Both the position numbers and the translations under genes were made by a program. The notes under the pieces were generated by a model. It saw nothing but the letters and a program-made list of their open reading frames with translations, was not told where the DNA came from and made no database searches. 14,762 bases of DNA from Acidaminococcaceae bacterium UBA2453 (lineage in GTDB: Bacteria > Bacillota > Negativicutes > Acidaminococcales > Acidaminococcaceae): assembly GCA_002342505.1 (NCBI GenBank), contig DDQB01000109.1:10996-25757 (forward strand), written 5' to 3'. This document shows positions 1 to 6,157 of this stretch, piece after piece (the stretch's first letter is position 1; each line of letters starts with the position of its first letter).

Positions 1-38
1 TCAGGCGGCGTCAGCCCGGGCCACAAAAATTACTGTTT

Positions 39-1259
39 TCATTTCACATTGCAATTTCTGATCAGCAGCGCTGTTCCCAATCCTCCAGCGCCTGCAATGC
101 TCAGCATGCCCAACGATCCATTCTCCTGCTTTAACTCCTGCCACAGATGCAGCAGCAAAATCGCCCCCGAAGCCCCATAGGGATGTCCGTATGCCAATGC
201 GCCGCCCCAGGGGCAGTACCGTTCTGTCAGCGCAGGGTACTTGCGGGCAAACAGAGCGCTGATCACTGCAAAGGCTTCATTATATTCAAATATATCAATC
301 TGTTCCGGTTGTAAATCACATTGATGCAGCAACCGGACTCCTGTCTCCACAGCCCCTTCCGGGCTGTATCGCGGATCCACGCCGAATTCGCACCCTGCCA
401 GCAGTTCTGCCTCTGCCTGTAATCCATACTTCTTCACTGCTTTTTCTGAAGCTAATATGACAAATGCCGCGCCGTCATTGGTAAGACAGGCATTGGCAGC
501 TGTCAGCAACGGCGTTATGCCGCGCAGCTTTTCTGCAGAAGGCGGATGGGTCGTCAAATCGGCATCAGCATCCAGCAATGCTGCCACTTCTTTTTCCGTA
601 AACAGCTTTGGCATACGCGCTGCCAGCCTGGGGCTCATGCGGTCCCGGATTCCTTCATCTGCCGTACTGCCGGAAACAGAAACGATAACTTCACGTAACC
701 GTTCTTCTTCTCTGGCCTGTTTTGCCAGCCGGTGACTGCGCACGACAAACGCGTCCAGCTCTTCTCTTGTGAATCCATGCTTCTGGCAGGTACGTTCCGC
801 GCCTTCCAGCATCGCCCGGGGGCTTGTGGTATCCGGTGAAAACTGCGCCACGGTAAAGCCTTCTTCTGTGTAGCGGGAGTCTGTTTTTGCGTACATCCGC
901 ACAGGCTGCATGGAGGTTGATTCAAATCCTCCCGCAACAAGAATATCCGCCAGCCCGCTTCCGATCTTCGCCATGGCAAGTTCAATGGAGGCAGCTGCGG
1001 AAGCGCACTGCATATCGATCGTCAGGGCCGGGATCCGTTCCGAAAACCCTGCCTTCAGCGCCGCCAGCCGGGCAATATTGCCGCCGGTACCCACCGCATT
1101 GCCGCAAAACAGGCCATCCGCAGTTAAAACGCAGGAATATTTTTCTGCCAGTTTTTTCAAAACCGAAGCAGCCAGTTCTTCCGCCGGTAAATTTTTAAAT
1201 ATCCCGCCGGTGAGACCGATATGGCTGCGCATGCCGCCAATCAAAAAAACTTTTTCCAT
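39..1259 (-). CDS. Thiolase family protein (acetyl-CoA C-acyltransferase-like, YhfS-like context)
   Basis: A 406-residue thiolase-fold enzyme; the family condenses or cleaves acyl-CoA thioesters in the cytoplasm. The nucleophilic cysteine is C85 (DMQCASAAAS). The NDGAA loop is at 261-265, NEAFA at 327-331 and the GHP histidine at H359 (GGALAYGHPYGASGA). The cysteine expected near the C-terminus (usually LCIGGG) is not there: the matching stretch is MLSIAGAGGLG around 385-395, so S387 or A389 takes its place. I chose the ATG at 1259 because GAGGTG lies 6 nt upstream; an in-frame start 6 codons earlier has no such site. The gene follows bioY in the same direction after 73 nt. A bioY-thiolase pairing recalls B. 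subtilis yhfU-yhfT-yhfS, a biotin-regulated operon, so a biotin- or fatty-acid-linked role is inferred. The exact substrate cannot be told, and the missing cysteine makes a standard acetoacetyl-CoA thiolase activity uncertain. Confidence 0.88.
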   Translation of the reverse strand: MEKVFLIGGMRSHIGLTGGIFKNLPAEELAASVLKKLAEKYSCVLTADGLFCGNAVGTGGNIARLAALKAGFSERIPALTIDMQCASAAASIELAMAKIGSGLADILVAGGFESTSMQPVRMYAKTDSRYTEEGFTVAQFSPDTTSPRAMLEGAERTCQKHGFTREELDAFVVRSHRLAKQAREEERLREVIVSVSGSTADEGIRDRMSPRLAARMPKLFTEKEVAALLDADADLTTHPPSAEKLRGITPLLTAANACLTNDGAAFVILASEKAVKKYGLQAEAELLAGCEFGVDPRYSPEGAVETGVRLLHQCDLQPEQIDIFEYNEAFAVISALFARKYPALTERYCPWGGALAYGHPYGASGAILLLHLWQELKQENGSLGMLSIAGAGGLGTALLIRNCNVK

Positions 1260-1275
1260 CGAGAACACCTCATAC

Positions 1276-1305
1276 AAAAAAATCCCGGCCCTTGGAAGAC
1301 CGGGA
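1276..1305 (-). terminator. Terminator-like hairpin between bioY and the thiolase gene
   Basis: On the minus strand TCCCGG (1305-1300) pairs with CCGGGA (1288-1283) around an 11-nt loop and is followed at once by seven T residues (1282-1276). This is the form of an intrinsic terminator. It lies downstream of the bioY stop and about 6 nt before the ribosome binding site of the thiolase, so it probably lowers thiolase expression relative to bioY (partial termination) or shields the bioY 3' end. Confidence 0.7.
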
Positions 1306-1332
1306 ACTCCAGACAGCTTTCACTATCCACCG

Positions 1333-1902
1333 TTACTTTCTCAAAAACGCATTGAGTCTCGTCGCCAGAAACGCGCCTGCAAAAACTTTGACCACATCCC
1401 CGAAGATAAAGGGGAACACGGCCGCTACCAACGTTGCCCATACGCTCATATGCGCTACCAGATACATAGAAATGCATCCGCCTACATAAATAACCGGCAT
1501 TCCAACGGCAATCCCCAGGAAAACCATCTTCTTAAAGCTGTTGGAACCATTCAGCAGCTTACTCATGAGCCAGGCAGCCAACACAAACGATACATAGAAT
1601 CCGCCGGTGGGACCGATCAGCCTTCCCAGTCCCGCAGAGCCGCCGGGAAATACCGGCATCCCTGCCGCGCCGATCAGCAGCCAGGCCAGAATTACAAGAA
1701 ACGCATCATTAGGCTTTAAAATAAAGGCTGTCATGTTAACGATGATGGTCGCTGCTGTCACCATCGCCGGCGTAAACGGCAGCGGGAAAGAAATATAAGC
1801 GGAAATCGCCAAAAGCGCCACACATAATGCCATCTTGGTCAGATTGCGCGTTTTATCCGCCGCGCTCTCGCGATGCACCGGCGTTACAGAAGTCTGTTCC
1901 AT
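1333..1902 (-). CDS. bioY: Biotin transporter BioY (substrate-binding S component)
   Basis: A 189-residue integral membrane protein of the BioY family, the biotin-capturing S component of ECF-type vitamin transporters; it can work with a shared EcfAA'T module encoded elsewhere. About six hydrophobic segments are visible after a polar N-terminus of roughly 22 residues. The family signature appears at 81-100 as GMPVFPGGSAGLGRLIGPTG. Length is typical. The ATG at 1902 is preceded by GGAG with a suitable gap. Upstream is a near-consensus promoter with GTTAACC-type inverted repeats, which fits control by the biotin repressor BirA as in other Firmicutes. It is the first gene of a short unit with the thiolase. 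The presence of bioY suggests that the organism scavenges biotin. Identification is firm; the regulation is inferred. Confidence 0.95.
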   Translation of the reverse strand: MEQTSVTPVHRESAADKTRNLTKMALCVALLAISAYISFPLPFTPAMVTAATIIVNMTAFILKPNDAFLVILAWLLIGAAGMPVFPGGSAGLGRLIGPTGGFYVSFVLAAWLMSKLLNGSNSFKKMVFLGIAVGMPVIYVGGCISMYLVAHMSVWATLVAAVFPFIFGDVVKVFAGAFLATRLNAFLRK

Positions 1903-2001
1903 TTTTTCATCTCCGAATTTTGCATTATCCCTTACTATGATTCCTGATTCATCTGCTTATGGAATAATTGCATCTTTAGCAGTTACCCGACTTAACGAAA
2001 A

Positions 2002-2071
2002 GGTTAACCACGTTTCTTATTATAAGGAACTTTTCACCGATTGTCAACTCAATTTTATGTTAAGTTAACCT
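2002..2071. promoter_or_regulatory. Candidate BirA-type operator region of bioY
   Basis: On the minus strand AGGTTAACT (2071-2063), 13 nt, then AGTTGACAA (2049-2041) form an imperfect inverted repeat whose right arm overlaps the -35 box. A second element, the perfect palindrome GGTTAACC (2002-2009), lies at the expected start of transcription. Firmicute BirA sites are TTGTTAACC/GGTTAACAA-like half sites about 15 nt apart. The half sites resemble this, but the 13-nt spacing does not fit exactly. The link to BirA rests on this resemblance and on the target gene. Confidence 0.45.
2019..2047 (-). promoter_or_regulatory. Sigma-A-type promoter of bioY
   Basis: On the minus strand a perfect -35 TTGACA (2047-2042) and a perfect -10 TATAAT (2024-2019) are separated by 17 nt. 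Transcription would start near 2012, giving a leader of about 110 nt before the bioY ATG. So perfect a promoter normally needs a repressor, which fits the palindromes around it. Confidence 0.85.
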
Positions 2072-2236
2072 TATCTTATGATAAGCCTTTTGATAAGACT
2101 TTCCACATCGCCCTTTTTCATTTTACGTTATAATAGAATGGCACTTTAAATGAATTCGTTTGGGTGCCAGTCATATGATTTTTCATTTTCATCACATTTT
2201 TTGAATTATCTGTAACATTCTTAACAAAACATCCTC
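2072..2236. other. AT-rich intergenic stretch without a gene
   Basis: No convincing reading frame. It holds two small inverted repeats: CTTATC/GATAAG with a 4-nt loop just beyond the GTTAACC element, with a further GATAAG about 10 nt on, and TGGCAC (2139-2144)/GTGCCA (2164-2169) with a 19-nt loop. A TATAAT at 2129-2134 lacks a matching -35 on the plus strand. I assign no function. Confidence 0.4.
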
Positions 2237-2265
2237 TTGTTTTTTCTGATAATTTGTGCTATATT
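2237..2265 (+). promoter_or_regulatory. Promoter of the stand-alone ncRNA (extended -10)
   Basis: TTGTTT (2237-2242) and TATATT (2260-2265) are 17 nt apart. The -10 is preceded by TGC (2257-2259), which makes an extended -10 element. Transcription would begin near 2272. The strand agrees with the terminator at 2444-2489. Confidence 0.7.
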
Positions 2266-2271
2266 ATAGAT

Positions 2272-2489
2272 GAACAAAGGAAGTACCAACGAAAGCCCCT
2301 TGCGAGGGGATGTCCTGAACAGGAAATGAGGATACTTCGGAAGAAAAACGAAAGGAGTTGGTTCCCCCGAAAACGTAATGAGCAGTATACGGAAATTAGT
2401 TAGGAGATGTTTCCAATGCAGAGGTTAAGTGACTTCGAAAGTTAAAAGCCCGTGACGTCGTTGGTACGATGCACGGGCTTTTAATTTTT
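2272..2489 (+). ncRNA. Structured stand-alone non-coding RNA, class not recognised
   Basis: About 215 nt bounded by an extended -10 promoter and a strong intrinsic terminator, with no plus-strand gene after it, so it is not obviously a riboswitch. Visible helices: GGA (2279-2281) with TCC (2363-2365), continued after a 3-nt bulge by ACCAAC (2285-2290) with GTTGGT (2357-2362), closing a domain. Inside that domain are CCCCT/AGGGG with a TGCG tetraloop (2296-2309) and TCCT/AGGA (2313-2324). GAAGTA (2281-2286) could instead pair with TACTTC (2333-2338). A second domain has CGTA/TACG and GGAAA (2391-2395)/TTTCC (2410-2414), then the terminator. It lacks tmRNA, SRP RNA and RNase P hallmarks and the conserved cores of the common riboswitches. 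Stand-alone families of similar size such as 6S or raiA RNA are possible, but I could not match either. Confidence 0.7.
2444..2489 (+). terminator. Intrinsic terminator of the ncRNA
   Basis: AAAAGCCCGTG (2444-2454) pairs perfectly with CACGGGCTTTT (2472-2482). The stem continues through CGTCG/CGATG (with one G-T pair) to a 6-nt loop, and a further run of five T follows at 2485-2489. It is one of the strongest terminators in the window. Confidence 0.9.
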
Positions 2490-2502
2490 GTCCTGCCACC
2501 AA

Positions 2503-2557
2503 TAAAAAGTTTCGGCGTTGCCATTTACTGAATTTTATTTCAGTAAACGACAACGCC
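2503..2557 (-). terminator. Long hairpin, probable terminator of the DUF3783 gene
   Basis: GGCGTTG (2514-2520) pairs with CAACGCC (2551-2557), and inside it TTTACTGAA (2524-2532) pairs with TTCAGTAAA (2539-2547). The two helices are separated by a symmetric 3-nt internal loop and capped by a 6-nt loop. On the minus strand five T residues follow shortly after the stem. It lies 56 nt past the DUF3783 stop, between convergent transcripts, and may work in both directions. Confidence 0.6.
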
Positions 2558-2612
2558 AGCTTTTATGCGCATTTCTGTAAAAAAGTCCTACATTCCCGCT
2601 TTTGACATTATT

Positions 2613-3104
2613 TTACTTATGCGCACTCTTTCCAAACCATTTCATATACACATGCTCTGACGCAATTTCCTGCAGCAGGTGCCGACCGCTCCATTGCCGG
2701 TTGTTCGGCGTCAGCATCGCTTTCAGTTCAATATTTTTCAGTTTGCTCCGCTTAACGGCAGCCAGGAACTGATTCAGCAGATGCATGTCAAAACCGCACA
2801 GAAATACCATTTCCTTTTGCGCCGCCTGCTTCAGCAACTGCACGGCTTCGTTTTTTACAGCTTCCGCATCCTTCCCTGCTTTTTTGGCAGCTTCTTCCAA
2901 GGCCTCAAAAAAATTATCTCCCTGGGTTTCCGGCGGGTTTACCGCAGCCTGAGGGCAATCTTTTATCCCGGCCAGGAAACCGACTGCATCGTCAAACTCT
3001 TCCGGCTCTACAGCTTTACAGTTCGTTTTCAGAATCATGCAGATCTGCCGTAACTGTTGCAGCCGCTCCGGATTAAAATTATAGGCTAACACTGTCTTAT
3101 TCAT
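2613..3104 (-). CDS. DUF3783 domain-containing protein
   Basis: A 163-residue, probably cytoplasmic protein without signal peptide or membrane segment. The C-terminal third carries the pattern I associate with DUF3783: a strand (MVFLCGFDMHLLNQFL, 99-114), then LKAMLTPNNRQW (127-138) and a final helix. The N-terminus (TVLAYNFNPERLQQLRQI, 4-21) resembles that first strand and helix, so the protein may contain a partial repeat of one unit, with a charged, Lys/Glu-rich helix at about 65-97 between. Function is unknown for the family. The start at 3104 is supported by GGTGAG upstream. It stands alone between the purA terminator and its own hairpin terminator, so it is probably a single-gene unit. 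Confidence 0.8.
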   Translation of the reverse strand: MNKTVLAYNFNPERLQQLRQICMILKTNCKAVEPEEFDDAVGFLAGIKDCPQAAVNPPETQGDNFFEALEEAAKKAGKDAEAVKNEAVQLLKQAAQKEMVFLCGFDMHLLNQFLAAVKRSKLKNIELKAMLTPNNRQWSGRHLLQEIASEHVYMKWFGKSAHK

Positions 3105-3163
3105 TGTCGCTCACCATTCAGAACCCTTACACATCCACAAAAATTTAACCGAGCCCTGGCGCG

Positions 3164-3179
3164 TTACATATAAATGTAA
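3164..3179. promoter_or_regulatory. Perfect palindrome upstream of the DUF3783 gene
   Basis: TTACAT-ATAA-ATGTAA is a perfect 6-4-6 inverted repeat about 60 nt before the DUF3783 start. Its size and symmetry fit a dimeric repressor or a Crp/Fnr-like site, but no regulator can be named and no clear promoter boxes are seen beside it. Confidence 0.35.
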
Positions 3180-3200
3180 TTTACGCCGCTCCTATCTTTT

Positions 3201-3233
3201 AAAAAATCCCCGGCAACACTGTCGGGGATTTTT
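3201..3233 (-). terminator. Intrinsic terminator after purA
   Basis: The hairpin AAAAATCCCCGGCA / TGTCGGGGATTTTT has a 4-nt ACAC loop (one G-T pair) and a run of six T on the minus strand. It lies about 100 nt past the purA stop and ends the long minus-strand cluster; the A-T flanks would also let it act on the plus strand. Confidence 0.88.
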
Positions 3234-3336
3234 ATTTTTAAAACATCTTATCATTTATAAAATTATTCCGATTCGCTTTGCGCTTTCTAAATGCTTAACC
3301 GTATCGCACGACTCGCAAAACTTTTCACAATCAGCT

Positions 3337-4626
3337 TTAAATTAAATCTTTCAGCACGATCGTCTGTTCCCGGTTGGGTCCCACCGATACAATACCTAAG
3401 TCCACGCCGGCTACTTCAGACAGGCGGCGCAGATATTTCCTTGCGCCCTCCGGCAGGTCTTCGTATTTCCGGCACTTTGTAGTATCGCACATCCATCCGT
3501 TGAATTCTTCATAAACCGGTTCCACTTTGGCCAGAGTCTTCAGGCTGGCAGGGATCTGTTTGATCTCCACGCCGTCAATCTTGTATCCTACGCACATCTT
3601 GATCTTTTTCATCTGGTCCAGCACATCCAGCCGTGTTACTGCAATCGCATCCAGACTGTTCAGGCGCACAGAATACCGCAGCATGAACGCATCCAGCCAG
3701 CCGCAGCGGCGGGGACGTCCCGTAACGGTACCGTATTCATGCCCGGTCTCCCTGATCTGGTTTCCCGGCCCGTCCGTATCCAACAGTTCCGTTACAAAAG
3801 GACCGGCGCCCACACGGGTCGTATACGCTTTCACTACCCCCACAACATGATCGATGAAGCGGGGTCCGATGCCGCTGCCCACGCAGGCATTGCCGGCGGT
3901 AGGATTGGAACTGGTCACATACGGGTACGTACCGTGATCAATGTCAAGGAAGGTAGCCTGAGCTCCTTCAAACAACACTTTTTTATCCTGGGCAAACAGT
4001 TCGTCCAGGATCACGCCCGTATCTGTCACATAAGGACGCAGCTCATCAGCATATGCCAGATATTCTTTTAATACCGTATCATAATCGAAAGGTTCCGCTC
4101 CGTAAATCTTTGTCAGGATTTCATTTTTCGCCGCCAGATTGGCTTTGAGTTTTTCCGCGAACACTTCCGGATCCATCAGATCGCAGACACGGATGCCCAC
4201 GCGGGCCACTTTATCCATGTAACATGGCCCGATGCCGCCTTTGGTGGTGCCGATTTTCTTATCTCCCAGCGCTTCTTCCTGCAACACATCCAGCTTCTGA
4301 TGATAAGGCAGCACAACGTGCGCTCTGTCGCTGATTGCGATGCGGCTGATGTCCACGCCCTTATCGTGCATCTCTTTGATTTCCTGCAACACTACGCCGG
4401 GGTTGATGACCACGCCGTTGCCCAGCACACAGATCTTCCCATGGTACAAAATACCGGAAGGAAGCAGTCGCAGTTTATAAGGCACATCGTTTACCACCAC
4501 GGTATGCCCCGCATTGGATCCGCCGCTGTAACGCACCACAGCGTCCGCTTTCTGCGCCAGATAATCTACGATCTTACCCTTTCCTTCATCGCCCCACTGG
4601 GCGCCGATTACGACAACCGATGACAT
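3337..4626 (-). CDS. purA: Adenylosuccinate synthetase PurA
   Basis: A 429-residue cytoplasmic enzyme that joins IMP and aspartate using GTP to make adenylosuccinate, the first committed step from IMP to AMP. The GTP-binding start GAQWGDEGKGK (8-18) contains the catalytic D13, and H41 lies in GGSNAGHTVV; both fall at the numbering known from E. coli. The IMP-site signature GRPRRCGWLD and the C-terminal SVGPNREQT are intact. Length is normal. It follows purB, whose product handles the next step, after 168 nt. That gap is long and contains a GC-rich hairpin near 4770-4782 and a poor -10-like TAGAAT, so a separate promoter is possible but not shown. Confidence 0.97.
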   Translation of the reverse strand: MSSVVVIGAQWGDEGKGKIVDYLAQKADAVVRYSGGSNAGHTVVVNDVPYKLRLLPSGILYHGKICVLGNGVVINPGVVLQEIKEMHDKGVDISRIAISDRAHVVLPYHQKLDVLQEEALGDKKIGTTKGGIGPCYMDKVARVGIRVCDLMDPEVFAEKLKANLAAKNEILTKIYGAEPFDYDTVLKEYLAYADELRPYVTDTGVILDELFAQDKKVLFEGAQATFLDIDHGTYPYVTSSNPTAGNACVGSGIGPRFIDHVVGVVKAYTTRVGAGPFVTELLDTDGPGNQIRETGHEYGTVTGRPRRCGWLDAFMLRYSVRLNSLDAIAVTRLDVLDQMKKIKMCVGYKIDGVEIKQIPASLKTLAKVEPVYEEFNGWMCDTTKCRKYEDLPEGARKYLRRLSEVAGVDLGIVSVGPNREQTIVLKDLI

Positions 4627-4794
4627 AATTTTCCATCTCCCTCAAAAAAATTACAACTGCATTCTATTTTTACTAAAGGAAACACGGATCAAATGAGTTC
4701 GCGCGATTGCAATAAGCATGCCGGCAAACTTTAATCGTCAGTTCCTTTTTTTCATTTCGTTTATGCATACGCGCCGCGCGCGAATCGCAGACCG

Positions 4795-6087
4795 TTACAG
4801 CCCGAACCGGGCAAAAATTTTATCTACATGCACCAGCATCGGTTTATAGTCGAAGCAGGCTTTGATCTCCTCCGGCGTCAGGTACTTGCGCACATCTTCG
4901 TCCTTGCAGAGATTCTCATAGAAATCTTCTCCCTGCAGCCAGCGTTTCATGGCGTTGCGCTGCACCCAGCGGTACGCAGTATCCCGGAACGCGCCTTTGC
5001 TGACCAGCGCCAGCAGCACGCGGGGGCTGTAGATCAGGCCGCCGGTCATGTTCAGGTCTTCCAGCATTTTTTCCGGATAGACCAGCAGCCGATCAATCAG
5101 ATTGATGGTTTCGTTCAGGATATAATCCAGCGCCGTGGTCGCATCCGGCAGCATCACCCTCTCTACAGAAGAATGGGAGATATCCCGTTCATGCCACAGG
5201 GGAATATTTTCAAAAGCGGGCAGTACGTAGCCCTGTACCAGGCGGGCCATGCCGCAGATGCGCTCGCTGCGCACCGGGTTCCGTTTGTGGGGCATCGCCG
5301 AAGATCCCTTTTGTTTCGGGCTGAAATATTCTTCCGCTTCCCGCACTTCGGTACGCTGCAGGTGACGGACTTCCAGCGCCATCTGGGATAACGTTCCGGC
5401 AATCACGCCCAGGGTTGCGATATATTCCGCGTGATGATCCCGCTGCACCACCTGAGTCGCTACGGATTCCACTTTTAATCCCAATTTATTGCAGACATAT
5501 TCTTCTACATAAGGATCGATATCCGCATAGGTTCCCACCGCGCCGGACAGTTTGCCCACGCACATATTTTCCGCAGCCCGTTTCATGCGCTCGATGTTAC
5601 GCAGCGTCTCGCTGTACCAGAGCAGCAGCTTCAGGCCGAAAGTAGTGGGTTCCGCATGCACGCCGTGGGTACGGCCGATAGTGGGCACATATTTAAATTC
5701 AACGGCACGGCGTTTCAGCACTTCCGCCAGCTTTTTCAGATCCTTTAAAATTACGTCGGAAGCCTGTTTCACCTGCACGTTCAGGCCGGTATCCTTCACG
5801 TCGGTAGACGTCAGGCCCATGTGGATGTATTTGGCTTCGTCGCCTACATATTCCGCAACTGCGGAAAGAAACGCAATAATATCGTGGTTGATCTCCCGGT
5901 CAATTTCATGGATACGGTCCACATCGAAATTGGCTTTGGCCTTGATCACCTCTACCGCTTCTTTGGGTATCCGCCCCAGTTCCGCATTGGCCTCGCAGGC
6001 AGCGATCTCCACATCCAGCATCGTCTGCCATTCGTTCCGCTCGTTCCAGATCTTTTCCATCTCCGGACGTGTGTATCTTGGAATCAT
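4795..6087 (-). CDS. purB: Adenylosuccinate lyase PurB
   Basis: A 430-residue member of the fumarase/aspartase superfamily. It releases fumarate from adenylosuccinate (giving AMP) and from SAICAR (giving AICAR), so it serves both purine branches. The signature loop SSAMPHKRNP is at 262-271, with S263 the likely catalytic serine. H68 (NHD), H89 (YIHMG) and H141 (RTHG) fall at the numbering known for the B. subtilis enzyme. This supports the ATG at 6087, which has AAGGGGG 8 nt upstream, over an in-frame start 11 codons earlier. It sits between dnaB and purA; in Bacillus the purB gene lies in the main pur operon instead, so this placement pairs the two AMP-branch genes. Confidence 0.97.
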   Translation of the reverse strand: MIPRYTRPEMEKIWNERNEWQTMLDVEIAACEANAELGRIPKEAVEVIKAKANFDVDRIHEIDREINHDIIAFLSAVAEYVGDEAKYIHMGLTSTDVKDTGLNVQVKQASDVILKDLKKLAEVLKRRAVEFKYVPTIGRTHGVHAEPTTFGLKLLLWYSETLRNIERMKRAAENMCVGKLSGAVGTYADIDPYVEEYVCNKLGLKVESVATQVVQRDHHAEYIATLGVIAGTLSQMALEVRHLQRTEVREAEEYFSPKQKGSSAMPHKRNPVRSERICGMARLVQGYVLPAFENIPLWHERDISHSSVERVMLPDATTALDYILNETINLIDRLLVYPEKMLEDLNMTGGLIYSPRVLLALVSKGAFRDTAYRWVQRNAMKRWLQGEDFYENLCKDEDVRKYLTPEEIKACFDYKPMLVHVDKIFARFGL

Positions 6088-6157
6088 CTCTTTGTCCCCC
6101 TTCTGCTTTCGCAACCGCAAAATAATTTATATGTACTGCATAATAACCATTGTTATT

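Noticed and set aside
1..42. An ATG overlapping the thiolase stop (ATGA) that could start the next minus-strand gene
   Set aside because: The frame reads only 13 residues (MKTVIFVARADAA) and stops at position 1, so it is not a gene start unless the sequence carries an error there.
2139..2169. TGGCAC on both arms of an inverted repeat, suggesting a sigma-54 -24 box
   Set aside because: The required GC-containing -12 element is absent at the right distance on either strand.
2326..2403. A 25-codon basic frame (MRILRKKNERSWF...) inside the ncRNA
   Set aside because: Its AGGA lies only about one base from the ATG, too close to serve, and the frame runs through the predicted RNA helices.
2379..2429. 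A 16-codon frame (MSSIRKLVRRCFQCRG) in the ncRNA
   Set aside because: The nearest GGAG is over 20 nt away and the frame is too short to support.
4680..4720. A possible PurR box (GCGAACTCA) and TAGAAT -10 before purA
   Set aside because: Only a single weak half site, and no -35 at proper spacing.
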